From Myotis daubentonii (taxonomy: Eukaryota > Chordata > Mammalia > Chiroptera > Vespertilionidae), in the NCBI RefSeq assembly GCF_963259705.1, contig NC_081849.1:58872093-58936092 (forward strand): a stretch of DNA of 64,000 nucleotides, read 5' to 3'. Position 1 is the stretch's first letter, and every line of letters begins with the position of its first letter. The position numbers and the translations under genes are program-made. Positions 22,533-33,725 of the stretch are shown here, in pieces. The notes beneath the pieces are model-generated. The model searched no databases. It saw only the letters and a program-made list of their open reading frames with translations, and was not told the origin of the DNA.

Positions 22533-23135
22533 ATAGAGGCCTGGTGCACGGGTGGGTGCCGGCTGGTTTGCCCTGAAGGGTGTCCTGGATCAGGGTGGGG
22601 GTCCCACTTGGGTGCCTGGCCAGTCTGGGTGAGGGGCTGAGGGCCGTTTTCAGGCTGGCGGGCGACTGAAGCTCCCAACCTCTCCTTTTTTTCTTTTTCT
22701 TTTTTATTCTGGGATTTATTTACCTTCTATGGCTGTCACTGGAACTGAGAGCCAGCTTTAGCTCTGAGGCTCAGCTCCAGCTCTGAGACCTCGGCTGCTG
22801 AAAGCAGGTATCTGGGTTTGTTTGGCTTCTATAATTGAGACACTGTTGCAGCTCTGGCTCTGAGGCCCGTCTGGCTGAAAGCAGGTTTCTGGGGTTTGTT
22901 TAGCTTCTATAATTGCAACATTGTTTCTTAGAGCGCAGCTCAGAGGCCGGCAACGGCAGGTGGGGAACCTTGGCTTCCTCCATCACTGGAGCAAGCAAGC
23001 CTCCTGTTCGCTTCAGCTGCCTGGATGCCGGCCACCATCTTGGTTGGCAGTTAATTTGCATATCGCCCTGATTAGCCAATGGGAAGTGTGTTGGAGGTAC
23101 GGTTAATTACCATGTTTGTCTATTATTAGATAGGA
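22533..23135 (-). mobile_element. Helitron 3 of a tandem array, non-autonomous
   Basis: 603 bp. The 3' end (left) reads atagaggcctggtgcacggg (ctag with its first base changed) and follows Helitron 2 with no spacer. The 5' end (right) reads attattagatagga, that is TCCTATCTAA on the element strand, and the next base is T (23136). It contains an internal direct repeat with a 77-bp period (22797-22873 and 22874-22948). Confidence 0.9.
22797..22948. repeat. 77-bp tandem duplication inside Helitron 3
   Basis: Two units each start gctgaaagcagg, pass through gtttgttt and cttctataattg, and end near ctctgaggc or ctcagaggc. They differ at several positions. Confidence 0.85.
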
Positions 23136-23430
23136 TTGTTTTCTGACAAGCAACATATAGTTGGATCTTTTGTTTTGTTTTGTTTGTTTGTTTTAACCCA
23201 CTGTGACAGTCTCTTTAGTGTATTAGACCATTCACATTTAAAGTGGTTATGGATATAGTTAGATTAATATCTACCAAGTTTGTAATGGTTTAATAATCAT
23301 TGTACTTATTCTCTCTCTGTTTTTTAAATCTTCCCTCTTTTTCTGACTTCTCTGGTTTTAATGGAGTATTTTATATGATTCCATCTTCTCTACTATCTTA
23401 GCATATCAATTGTACCTCTTTTAAAAAAAA
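23136..23430 (-). repeat. Old LINE-1 fragment, middle part (antisense)
   Basis: Resumes after the Helitron block: caagcaacatatagttggat, then ttagaccattcacatttaaa, both familiar antisense LINE-1 words. It is interrupted again by the SINE at 23441. Confidence 0.75.
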
Positions 23431-23440
23431 TTGTTTTTGT

Positions 23441-23675
23441 GCCCTGGCCATTGTGGCTCAGTTGGTTGAATGTTGTCCTATGTACTGAAAGGCTGGTTCG
23501 ATTCCGGGTCAGGGCACATGCCCAGGTTGTGGGCTCCATCCCTGGTCAGGGTGCCTGTATGAGGCAGACAGTCGATGTTTCTCTCTTACATCCTCACATC
23601 AAAGTTTCTCCCTCTCTCTCCCTCTCCTTTTCTCTCCCTCTAAAATCAATAGAAAAAATATATATTTTTAAAATT
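23441..23675 (+). repeat. Ves SINE (tRNA-derived)
   Basis: Sense copy with gccctggccattgtggctca at its head, ggttcgattccgggtcaggg in the B-box area, a TC-rich stretch and an AT-rich tail. It is inserted into the old LINE-1 sequence. Confidence 0.92.
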
Positions 23676-24740
23676 TCTTTTGCGAGTTTAAAGTACACAG
23701 TTACATCTAATCCACATCAACTTACCAATAATATTATACTGCTAAATAGGTAAGGTACCTTATAACAGGTATTCCCAGCTCCTCTCTCCCATCCTGTATA
23801 ATATTGCTGTTGTTAACTTCACTGTTACATGAGCTAAAATCAGCCAATAAATTGTTGATATTATTATTATTATTTTGAATAACCTATTATATCAATGAAA
23901 AATAAGAAAAATAAAATATTTTCTTTTACATTCACGTATTCTTTCCTTTATATAGATCTGAGTTTTGACCTGTATCTTGTTTTTGTTTGTTTTTTCCTTG
24001 CCGAAGGACTTATTTGAATATTTCTTGTAAAGCAAGTCCATAGGCAGCAGATTTCCTTAGTTTTTATTTATCTGCCAAAACTTTTATTTCTACTTCTTGT
24101 TTAAAGGATTATTTCACTGAATACAGAATTCTAGGTTGCTGGGTTTTCTTCTTGTAACTCTTTAAACACTTCACTATATTCTCTTCTTGCTTGCATGGTT
24201 TCTGACAAGAAATTTGATGTAATTCTCACCCTTCTTACTCTGTAGGCAAGTTGCTTTCTATTATCTTCTGGTTTCTTTGAGCATATTCTCTTCATCTTTG
24301 GTTTTCTGCAGTTGACTATGCTATATGCGTAGGGGTTTTGATTTTGGTGTTTATACTGCTTCATGTTCCCTGAGATTCCAGCCATTATTCAGATATTCTC
24401 TTGCTCCTTTATATTCTTGTTATTCTGAGATTCCCATCAGACATATGTTACATCTTTTGTAATTGTCCAAGAGTTCTGGGGTATTCTGTTATTTTTTCTT
24501 TGCTGTTCAGCTTGGGAAATCTCTACTCACTTGTCTTCAAGGTCATTGCTTCTTTCCTCAGTTATGTCCAGTCTACTGATGAGCCCATCAAAGGCATTCC
24601 TTGTTTCTGTGCTTTTTATTTCAATTGTTTCCTTTTGATTCTTTCTTAGATTTTTCATTTCCCAGCTTAAGTTTTCCCATATGTTATTGCATACTGTCAA
24701 CTTTAAACTACCATATCTCATTGATTTTAAGATACTCATT
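23676..24740 (-). repeat. Old LINE-1/HAL1-like fragment, right part (antisense)
   Basis: About 1 kb of antisense LINE-1 sequence. Minus-strand frames at 24131-24385 and 24527-24739 preserve ORF1-like protein words (SETMQARREYSEVFKELQ; KNQKETIEIK, then RLDITEERSNDLEDK), matching the LINE-1 ORF1 C-terminal domain and coiled coil. The ORF1-only resemblance makes a HAL1-type element possible, but I cannot settle it. It is broken and not functional. Confidence 0.75.
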
Positions 24741-24915
24741 TTTAAAATTTACTTTTATTATTTTATTTTTAATTGAATTTATTGGGGTATATGGATTTCA
24801 GATGTACATTTCTGTAATACTTCAACTGTATATTGCATTGTGTGTTCACACAAATTCAAGTCTCCTTCCCCATCACCATTTATCCCCCCTATAACCTCTT
24901 CTACCTCCCCCAACC
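24741..24915 (-). repeat. LINE-1 3' end fragment (antisense)
   Basis: T-rich start (the copied A tail), then ttgaatttattggggtatat, then tgtatattgcattgtgtgtt and aagtctccttccccatcacc, typical of laurasiatherian LINE-1 3' sequence. Confidence 0.8.
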
Positions 24916-25124
24916 CTGGTTAAGATGCTCATTTTTTAAACAATATATCTGAAATCAGAGAAAGTCTAGTGAATATTTCATAGTTTAACTAGCAGTGTTT
25001 TTGCTATACAAGGTGATTGTGCATGTTACAATTGATAAATTACTGTAGTATTTACCCAAGAATTAAATGGCTTGGAATAGTTAGATTCCTTGTGATAAAG
25101 AAAGAGCACAAATTTATATGTGTT

Positions 25125-25320
25125 TTTCATCTGTCAGAGGGGAAGGAGGTGGGGATGACTGGATGAAAAGGTTTGCCAAAGAACGTATATGCATAACCCA
25201 TGGACATGTGGTGATGGCTGGAGAAAAGTGGGGGCAGGGGCTGGGTGCAGGTGTACAAAGAGGCAGGGAGATGGGGACATCTGTAATAGGGTCAACAATA
25301 AAAATATAGTTAAAATTGTA
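25125..25320 (+). repeat. Bat LINE-1 3' end fragment (sense)
   Basis: Contains tatgcataacccatggacat, a G-rich stretch and atctgtaatagggtcaacaa with a short A-rich tail. The same repeat type occurs antisense at 48465-48595. Frames across it are not genes. Confidence 0.7.
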
Positions 25321-25597
25321 AAAAGCATAATAGAAAAATAATGTCCCCCAAATTTTTTTTATTCAAAAGTTAGTTATGATTAGGTTAGAATTAAGAACAA
25401 GATGCTTTAGCAGTTCAATAAATATGTTGGTCTCACAGATTGTGTATGCAACATGTTTGATGACTAGTTGGAGCTAAGAGCAAGTATTAATTGAGAGTTG
25501 TGTGATAATTCATCAACCATGTAAACACTTTGAAAATCTAACTCAAGTTATTTGCTTGTGGGGGAAACTAGTGTGAAGAAGCTAATATAGATTAGGG

Positions 25598-25831
25598 CAG
25601 TGATGACGAACCTTTTGAGCTCAGCGTGTCAGCATTTTGAAAAACCCCGACTTAACTCTGGTGCCGTGTCACATATAGAAATTTTTTGATATTTGCAACC
25701 ATAGTAACAAAGATTTATATTTTTGATATTTATTCTATATATTTAAATCCCATTTAACAAAGAAAAATCAACCAAAAAAAATGAGTTCGCGTGTCACCTC
25801 TGACATGCGTGTCATAGGTTCGCCATCACTG
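25598..25831. mobile_element. Non-autonomous hAT element, family B copy 1
   Basis: 234 bp with ends cagtgatgacgaacctttt and ggttcgccatcactg. The 8-bp duplications are gattaggg (25590-25597) and gactaggg (25832-25839), one difference. Opposite orientation to the copy at 58260-58459. No coding capacity. Confidence 0.92.
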
Positions 25832-25845
25832 GACTAGGGAGACAA

Positions 25846-26085
25846 GCATGGAGCGTAATCTCATGGTTTGGGGTCAGATCTGGCCGAGAATTCCACCACA
25901 GTGTTACCACTTAGAGCTGTGTGATCATGAGCTAGTTACAGGACTTCTTTGAGCCTCAGTTTTTCAAGTGTCAAGTAAGGGAAATATTCCCCTTGCATAG
26001 TTACTGCAAGCAATGAAGTTACTGCATGCAAGTACCCAGCACAGTGCCTGACATAGGGCAATCTCAGTACATATTGCCTGTATGA
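25846..26085 (+). repeat. MIR SINE
   Basis: Nearly full-length sense MIR: ccacttagagctgtgtgatc, then gagcctcagtttttcaag, then cagcacagtgcctgacatag. It lies directly after the family B hAT element. Confidence 0.88.
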
Positions 26086-27242
26086 GTTACTAAGAATAAA
26101 GGTGTGGTGTTAGTAGTAGGAAGTATTCGTTGTAGCCATATGGTAAAATTGTAAAAGAATTGAAGTGGCAAAAAGAGTCTAGATTTGTGGTCTTAACCCT
26201 GTCACTAATATATGACCTTGAATACAGCATTTAATGATTTAGGATATTTGATTTCTCAATTAATTAAAATATTTGGAGCAAATGATTCCTAAGATTGTGT
26301 ACAAGTCTAACAGCAAATATATCATCATGCTTTATGAAGAAGAGTAAGATAGAAAAATGTTAATGATTTGAAGAATGTATACGTAAGAAATAAATGATGG
26401 TGCTTTTGTAGAATTATATCTAAAATTCATTTTAATTAACTGTAGCAAAATCTAACGACATATTTTTCACTCCCCATAAAATACTCAATTAGAAATAGGC
26501 AGGACATTTTAGATAAGATTGGAATGAGAAATTGGCAAAAACAATAATTAAGACTTAAAAGCATTTAGCCATCTGTTGTATAATCATGAGAATGATTGAA
26601 AAATGACTCCTCCTTTGTAATATTCACGATTACATAACTTGAAACACTGGAAAAATATCCCACGCTAATATATGCACATATATCGCTAGACATAGATAAT
26701 GAAATGAATTAAAAGATGACAAAATAAATGATGAAATATTTGTGGCTATATTTTCTTTTAAATTTTGAGCTACTTTGAAATGAAAGTGTCCTCTGTGGCA
26801 AAGAAGTCTAGCAGAAACCATTATCAGTTTGCTCAGAAACCTTCTTAACATTTAAGGCAGTACATAATAACAGTTTATACTGCATGCTAGATTTTTTTCA
26901 TTAAATGGTCTTAATTTACCTGTACAGAGCTATCTTTATTTCTAATGATCTCTTCTTTTAGAAAACTTTTTTTATTTCAACATTTATACTGATTCTTCCA
27001 TTCTTTACCACCCATTCATACATGAGATCAATTCAAAAGTCATTTTTTATGAAAAGTTGATTCCCACATTTTCCTTCTCTGTATGCCCATTTTTCTGTAA
27101 TTTTTGCAGTAAAGGCTGGCAATCATATGTAAATTATTAAATATCATGTTTTATACTGTTGTTTTTATCTTATTTTGCCCAATTGGATGAGAAAAATGTC
27201 TTTGAGACTTTGTAACATCTTCATTTCTTTCCCCTCTGTTTT

Positions 27243-27428
27243 TAAAAATACAATTTTATTGATTTCAGAGAGGAAGGGAGAGTGAGGGAGAGATAAAAAC
27301 ATCAGTGAGAGAGAATCGATTGGCTGCCTCCTGTATGCCCCACACTTCCGATCAAGCCTGTAACCCAGGCATGTGCTTGGGAATCGAACCCGGACCTCCT
27401 GGTTGATAGGTCGATGTTCAACCACTGA
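27243..27428 (-). repeat. Ves SINE, head truncated
   Basis: Minus-strand copy: ttgatttcagagaggaaggg, gaatcgattggctgcctcct, then tcgatgttcaaccactgaac. The last part of the tRNA head is missing. Confidence 0.9.
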
Positions 27429-27454
27429 ACATATTTATTTCTCATCTAACAAAT

Positions 27455-27540
27455 TACACATTGTTTTGGGCGTATTAGTAGGTATTAAAGACATAAATAT
27501 GAGTAAAAAGGGTTTTTGCCCTTAAGGAACTCACAATTGG
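27455..27540 (-). repeat. L2 LINE 3' fragment
   Basis: Antisense L2-like segment (ttgcccttaaggaactcaca). Confidence 0.55.
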
Positions 27541-27799
27541 CGATAGTGAGGCACATGTATAGGTTAATAGAAGGTGAATTGAAAGTTAATTTAATTGAGC
27601 ACTTGACCCACCTTGCTTTTTGAGGAGCTACTATTTCACTTTTCTAGGTTATAAACATCTTGAGTAAAAGCAAAGATTCAAACCACCTGAAGAATGCAGA
27701 TAAGAGAAGACACTGAGATATTATTTTTTAAGTTATATATTTAACTAAAAAAATCCAGTATATTTAATTGGAATTATCTATTTTGATTATATTACATTA

Positions 27800-28043
27800 C
27801 TAGAGGCCCAGTGCACGAATTCGTGCACAGGTGGGGTCCCTCGGCCTGGCCAGCAATTGGGGCCGATCGGGGCCAGCTGACCAGGGGGAGGGACCGCGGG
27901 AGGTTGGCCGTCCGCTGGAGGTTGGCTGTGGGAGCGCACTGACTACCAGGGGACAGCTCCTGCATTGAGCATCTGCCCCCTGGTGGTCAGTGCACATCAT
28001 AGCAACTGGTCATAATGGTTGCTTAGGCTTTTATATATAGAGA
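27800..28043 (-). mobile_element. Non-autonomous Helitron (HeliBat-like), short
   Basis: About 244 bp. The 3' end (left) reads ctagaggcccagtgcac, with the perfect 18-base palindrome gtgcacgaattcgtgcac at 27811-27828. The 5' end (right) reads tatatatagaga and is followed by T. The left flank is A. Shares the ccccctggtggtcagtgcac module. Confidence 0.92.
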
Positions 28044-28208
28044 TTTTAAAATTGATAACACAACAATTTTTCAAAGAGAATTTATTAGCCCGCTACAGTT
28101 GTATAGAGGGGGTTATTTGAGGATAGCATAGACTAGACTGCCCAGAAGAATTTTCTGTAATGATGAAAAGATCTGTATCTACCCTGTCCAATTCAGTAGC
28201 CACTAGAC

Positions 28209-28423
28209 CAGGGGTGGGCAAACTTTTTGACTCGAGGGCCACAATGGGTTCTTAAACTGGACCGGAGGGCCGGAACAAAAGCATGGATGGAGTGTTTGTG
28301 TGAACTAATATAAATTCAAAGTAAACATCATTACATAAAAGGGTACGGTCTTTTTTTTTTTTTAGTTTTATTCATTTCAAATGGGCCAGATCCGGCCCAC
28401 GGGCTGTAGTTTGCCCACGGCTG
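28209..28423. mobile_element. Non-autonomous hAT element, family A copy 2
   Basis: 215 bp with ends caggggtgggcaaact and agtttgcccacggctg. A perfect 8-bp duplication cactagac lies at 28201-28208 and 28424-28431. It is nearly identical to 10599-10814, with only scattered substitutions and one T fewer in the T run. Confidence 0.94.
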
Positions 28424-28462
28424 CACTAGACAGATGTAGGCACTTTATTTATTATTTAATCC

Positions 28463-28664
28463 TTACTGAGGATATGTTCATTGATTTTAGAGAGAGAGGA
28501 AGGAGAAGAGAGAGAAACATTGATGTGAGAGAGAAACACAAATCAGTTGCCTCCCTGACACACACAGACCAGTTTTCAAACCCACAACTTAGGTGTGTAC
28601 CCTGATCAGGGATTGAACCTGTAACCTTTTGGTGTGTGAGATGATACTCAAACACAGCCAGGGC
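28463..28664 (-). repeat. Ves-like SINE
   Basis: Minus-strand copy of a variant type: ttgattttagagagagagga at the left, caaacacagccagggc at the right. It begins about 30 bases after the hAT element. Confidence 0.88.
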
Positions 28665-29499
28665 TGATGTAGTCACTTGAAATTGAACACAAAATGTGGC
28701 TGTTGTGTCTGAGGAGATAATTTTTTGTTGACAAATTTTAATTAATCGAAATTTATATATCCACCTGTTGCTAGCTAGAAACTATCATATAGACCACACA
28801 GCGATAGACCTAGGAAGGCACATATGTGGCTGACGTGTCACAAAATACCTGCAGTCCCCAAGGCACAAGTCACTAATCAGTCACAGTAAACTCTTCCCTC
28901 AGAGCTAGCCTTAGACCCATTCTATAGCACATAACCCAAAGAAAAGACAATGCCTGAGCAGAATTAAGATTTTTCAGGACTCTTAATTCTTAAGTAACAA
29001 GCATCCAATAGTATAAATTAGCTTAGTTTCAAAAAGGTGTGTGGGGGAGGGCGAGGGGGGTTGTGTGGATTTGGAGGGTTCATTTAACTGAATCTTTTGA
29101 GTGTCCAGATGCTTAAATGATGCTAGTTCAATATGTTCACATGTTGTTATTAGAAATATAAGTTCCTGACCTGGTTTTGCTGGACTTTACATATAGTAAT
29201 GTTCCCTTCAAATGGTGACTAGGATAACCCAGTACAGCCCTAGGCTTACCCCTTAACAGCTTAACAAGAACGGCAAAAATAAGCAAGCTCTTTCCCCCTA
29301 GTACAGCTCTGAGCAATTCCCAGGACTAACTCTCTGAAACAGCTGGGTCCTGTACCAACCCTGAGTCACTCATTCACAGTGAGGTCAGTTATGCTGGGGG
29401 GAAGGGCTAAGGGACACCACTTGCCACCCTGTGTGTTTGGGCGGAGTCTCCACCAGCTCTTTCTCTTTTTTAAAGTTGGAATCATCATTTTAGATGTGT

Positions 29500-29565
29500 T
29501 TTTCTTCCATAATACCTAGTGTCTAGCCTTGCACAGAGCAAGTGCTCAGTCAGTATTTGTTGATA
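29500..29565 (+). repeat. L2 LINE 3' fragment
   Basis: Sense L2-like words: gtctagccttgcacagagca, then gtgctcagtcagtatttgtt. Confidence 0.6.
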
Positions 29566-30575
29566 GGAGTGTCTCATTCTTTTTTACCTAATTGCTCTTA
29601 CTCCTTGTTTAGAAATGTTAAATCATAATTAAAATGAATAAAATGAGAATCAGAGTAGCATTCTCTTTTTTTTCCCCACTCTTAGCTCAAGTACAACATT
29701 TAAACCACCTGAAATAGAATAAACTGGTTAGAAAAACAGTGCTGTTCTTTGAGCTCCTATGGAACATAAATTCAGTGAAAACCTGTTCAAACCACAACTC
29801 TGATTAAAGGTTTTAGCTGCCAAATAATATGTTCTGGTTAAAGCCAAGTTAGTATTATGGAGTGTTTCATGAATAACAGCAAAGGCTTTATATTTTGCCG
29901 TTGATTTTCTCATGGGAAACTCATGTAAAGGAGAGTGATACCTCCCTGTTGACTTTAACTTTTAGAAATGCAAAGCATGCTGAAATTGTACATAATTCTC
30001 TTCTAACGAAAAGGAAATAGCATTTCAATGGTTTTCCTCAGTGTCTAGTTGAGTTATGGTGGGGCACAACAATTGATTTACCAGATGGGAGGTTACATTT
30101 TCTATTTAGCTGATTAAGTTGTGGGACACTGGGATTGCATCTCATACCATAAGGATCCCATGTAAAAGCAAAAATATTTTAATTAACTACATTTTGAAAG
30201 TGGCTAATTAGAGGTTTAAATTTTCACCCCCTCTTTTTACTTACATTGCACTAAAAAACGGAAATTGTTCTTAGAGACAGGCCTTTTCATAGTTATTTGG
30301 CTTAATAATTTAACATCTCAAGTGGAATCTGTTTTTAAAAACAGTAACATGGTCCCACTTGAGTGGGTTTTGGCTATTGCTTGCTTATTGTGGCTATTTA
30401 ATATATACAAAGTACTCTCAGCATTTTAGGGTTAAAATAAATGATCCTTAACTTATACCCTTATGGAACTTTAGCTGAAAAAAGTAAAAGTAAAAAAGCT
30501 ATATTTTTTCTCTCCTTTAGATTGTTTTTACAACTAAGCAAATACATTACTAAAACCTTTGTCATTTGTAGAAAA

Positions 30576-30840
30576 CTAGAGGCCCAGTGCATGAATTCAT
30601 GCAAGGGTGGGGTCCCTTGGCCTGGCCAGTGATCAGGGCCAATCCGGGCTGTCTCACCCAGTCCCGATCTGGGTTGATTGGGGCCAGCTGGCCAGGGGGA
30701 GGGACTGCAGGAGGTTGGCTGTAGAGTGCACTAACCACCAGGGGGCAGCTCCTGCATAGGGCGTCTGCTCACTGGTGGTCAGTGCGTGTCATAGCTACCG
30801 GCCAGTCATCCGGTCACTTAGACTTTTATAAATATATATT
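30576..30840 (-). mobile_element. Non-autonomous Helitron (HeliBat-like), 5' end worn
   Basis: The 3' end (left) reads ctagaggcccagtgcatg with the palindrome tgcatgaattcatgca, and the flank is A. The right end (acttttataaatatatattt) has lost the clear TC terminus, so that border is approximate. Contains cagctcctgcatagggcgtc and the ctggtggtcagtgc module. Confidence 0.88.
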
Positions 30841-31037
30841 TTTATATGTGGTAAATACAAATTTTAGGTAAAGTATCATCCTGGTATTTTTGCTAATTGA
30901 TGGGTATATATCATTAATAGTTTTCTTCAATATCCTACTTTCTTACCTAAAAATAATACAACAAAAATATAACACTGTAAAACCTGATCTCATTAGAATA
31001 TCAGATTTTCAATGCAATGCCAACCTTGGAATTCATT

Positions 31038-31535
31038 AGTCTGTTTCTATGGCTTCTGTAATAAATTAGGACAAACTTAGTTGCTTAAAATAACACATTT
31101 ATTATCTGGAGGTCAGAAGCCCAAAATGAATCTCACGGGGCTAGAATAAAGGTGTCAGCAGGATTATGTTCCTTTCTGGGGGCTCTAGGGGAAATTCCAT
31201 TCCCTGGCTTTTCCAGGAACAGGGGCTGCCCACATTCTCTGTCATGTGGACCCTTCCATCCTCAACACCAGCAATGACTAGTTGAGTCTTTCTCACACTG
31301 CGTCATTCTAACCCTCTTATGCTACTCTCTTCCGTATTTTTAAAGGATCTTGTGATTATATCGGGCCAACCTACATAACCCAGGATAATTCCTTTAACTT
31401 TAAATCAGTTGGTTATCAACCTTAAATCTATCTGCAACCTTAATTCCCTTTTTACCATGTAAAGTAATAGTCACAAATTCTGGGGAGTAGGACGTAGACA
31501 TCTTTAGGGAAGAGGCATTATTCTGTCTACCTTAG
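31038..31535 (+). repeat. Ancient interspersed repeat, family not assigned
   Basis: About 0.5 kb of recognisable mammalian dispersed repeat: ggcttctgtaataaattagg, then cttaaaataacacatttatt, then ttctgggggctctaggggaa, ending gcattattctgtctacctta. I recognise the words as repetitive but do not trust a family name. Confidence 0.6.
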
Positions 31536-31754
31536 AGTTTTAATTAAGATGATGTTTTCTACAGGGTACTTTGATTTTCTACCCCTTTATCATTTTATTT
31601 GAAGTTTGTTTTGAGGTTTACTTATTCAGACAATCCTCCAAAGAAATGGAGCTAAATCGAGGATGTTTGGCTAAAGGTCTATATGGAGAAGGGTTCTGAG
31701 GTGACCTTCATAAATCCAGAGGCAAAAATATTGCCTTTTACATCAGCCTGAACT

Positions 31755-31885
31755 CTTTAAAGTCAGAGAAAGGATATTACTCTCCACATTTGCAGGCAAG
31801 AGAATTGAGGCACAGAAACATGGAGTAATACTTCACCCAAATCACAAAATTAGCAGCAGAGTCTAAACTGGAAAACAAATCCAGA
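31755..31885 (-). repeat. MIR SINE fragment
   Basis: Antisense MIR core: gcaagagaattgaggcacag, then caaatcacaaaattagcagc. Confidence 0.65.
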
Positions 31886-32889
31886 CTCTTATGAAGGTAA
31901 CCAGGTGCACAAGCTGAGAGCACAAGTAAGTACAATAAAAGTTAAATTTATGCTGAGTCCCAGGGAGTTATCAGGAGATAGGTCTTCATTTTCTGAATGA
32001 GAACGTGTGTGCTGTCCCAGCAGGTGTTTCTATCAAATACAGACTGGGCTGCCCCAGGCAGATCTCACCCACTAAGATGGCCCACAACAGCTAGTGAAAT
32101 CAGTTCACACCTCTTTTATACATGTAGCCCTGAAGTGTCTGGGTAGAAACTGTGTTAAAAAGAGCTGCACCAACAAATAATACTACTCATGACATTTCTA
32201 TTTAAAAGAGTCTATAAAAGATACACCTAATAGAGGATAAATATAAAACTATAAAACTCACTGTGCCCTTTTATCTCCATGCATAGACAGGAGTTAGTTC
32301 ATTACTGAAAAGATGAATAGGATTGAGTAATTCTGAATTTTTATTTATTAGTATAGATTTTTAGAACTAAACAGGATTATTATAAGAAAAAATAAAAGCG
32401 TATTTATAAAGTCAGACTTCCCCAAAAGTAGCGTGTTATTTAAGTTGTGAAATACTAGCTCAGAAGTAAGACTGTATTATAAATCCGTAGGATTCAGGCT
32501 AAAAAAATTTCATAAACTGAATTGAAGAAAATTAAAACTTGCTCCTAATCTGTTTGTTTTAATGATCATTCTAAATTTTGTATATTTTCAAAATGTAGAT
32601 CTTCCAAATTCACATTTGAAAAAGTAAAGCATATACAGGAATTAACATATAAATGTATTCTAGACTTTATGGGATATGGATTTCCTGGACTCCCAAACAT
32701 AGTAATTTTTCTGCATTCCATAAAAGGAACATTCCTTCTCCATTCCACATCTGCTATAGAAGACCTCTTGTAGTACATTCAACATCATGAAACTCTTGGT
32801 TAGAAATAAGACAATTTGAAATTTAGCCAGTTCTCTTCTCCACATTTGCAAACCAGCCTTTTAATGTAAGTTTTCTTTCATGCATGGAC

Positions 32890-32995
32890 ACATGCAAGCA
32901 TGAATTTATTCACTCAACAACTGTTTATCGAGACACACCATGAGTCTCTGTAGTTGGTAAGTACTGAGAATAGACATAAAATCAGTTACTACATT
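32890..32995 (-). repeat. L2 LINE 3' fragment
   Basis: Antisense L2-like words: gaatttattcactcaacaac, then ctgtttatcgagacacacca. Confidence 0.55.
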
Positions 32996-33589
32996 TATTG
33001 CTCTGAGCACTATGTGTGGTAATTTCAGTGAAACAGTGAGGGTTAAAACCATACTGCAGTAGTTTGAGGTTTAGAAGTGGTGATAGGAAGTGTAAGTCTA
33101 TGTAAAAATAATACAAAACTTGACTGTGAACTAAAGTAAATATGCAGACAATAGCCAATAATATCTGTATCTCAGGAGGGCTTATTTTTACTTGAATGGG
33201 AAAGATCTGAGCATACATACATGCTGAAAAGAAAGCCAGAAGAGAGCGGAAGTTTGAAGGTACAGATTGAATAGCGTCTGTTAGTATTGCATAATTTAGC
33301 TAATTTTTGCTTCATATATATCTTTGAAGCCTTAACCTGCATTCAGTATCCCTTCCATACCCCGCTAGCATATTTAATCTTTATTCCTTGAATTTGCCAG
33401 TACCTTCCTCTGGGCGAAGTACATAGAACTGCCCTTCCCTCCCACCTCTGTGGGTCAGGATCTCACTGGGCGCCCAGGATTTCCTCTCAGGGCCAATATC
33501 TCTATCCTACAACCACAACACTCTGCTTACGCCTATCACATGGCATTAATCACAGAGTATTAGTCATTCCTGTAATACCAGCCTTTTCT

Positions 33590-33725
33590 CGATCATTGAT
33601 TCAGTAACTAATGGGTTTATTTTTATGTAATAGGCCCTGTATAAATGCTAAATAAACAATGGAAACATAACTAGACATGTTCACACACATGTCTTCATTA
33701 CCCAGTCTTCATGGAACTTGTAGAC
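33590..33725 (-). repeat. L2 LINE 3' fragment (weak)
   Basis: Antisense L2-like arrangement (cattgattcagtaactaatg, then aataggccctgtataaatgc, then cagtcttcatggaacttgta). Confidence 0.5.
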
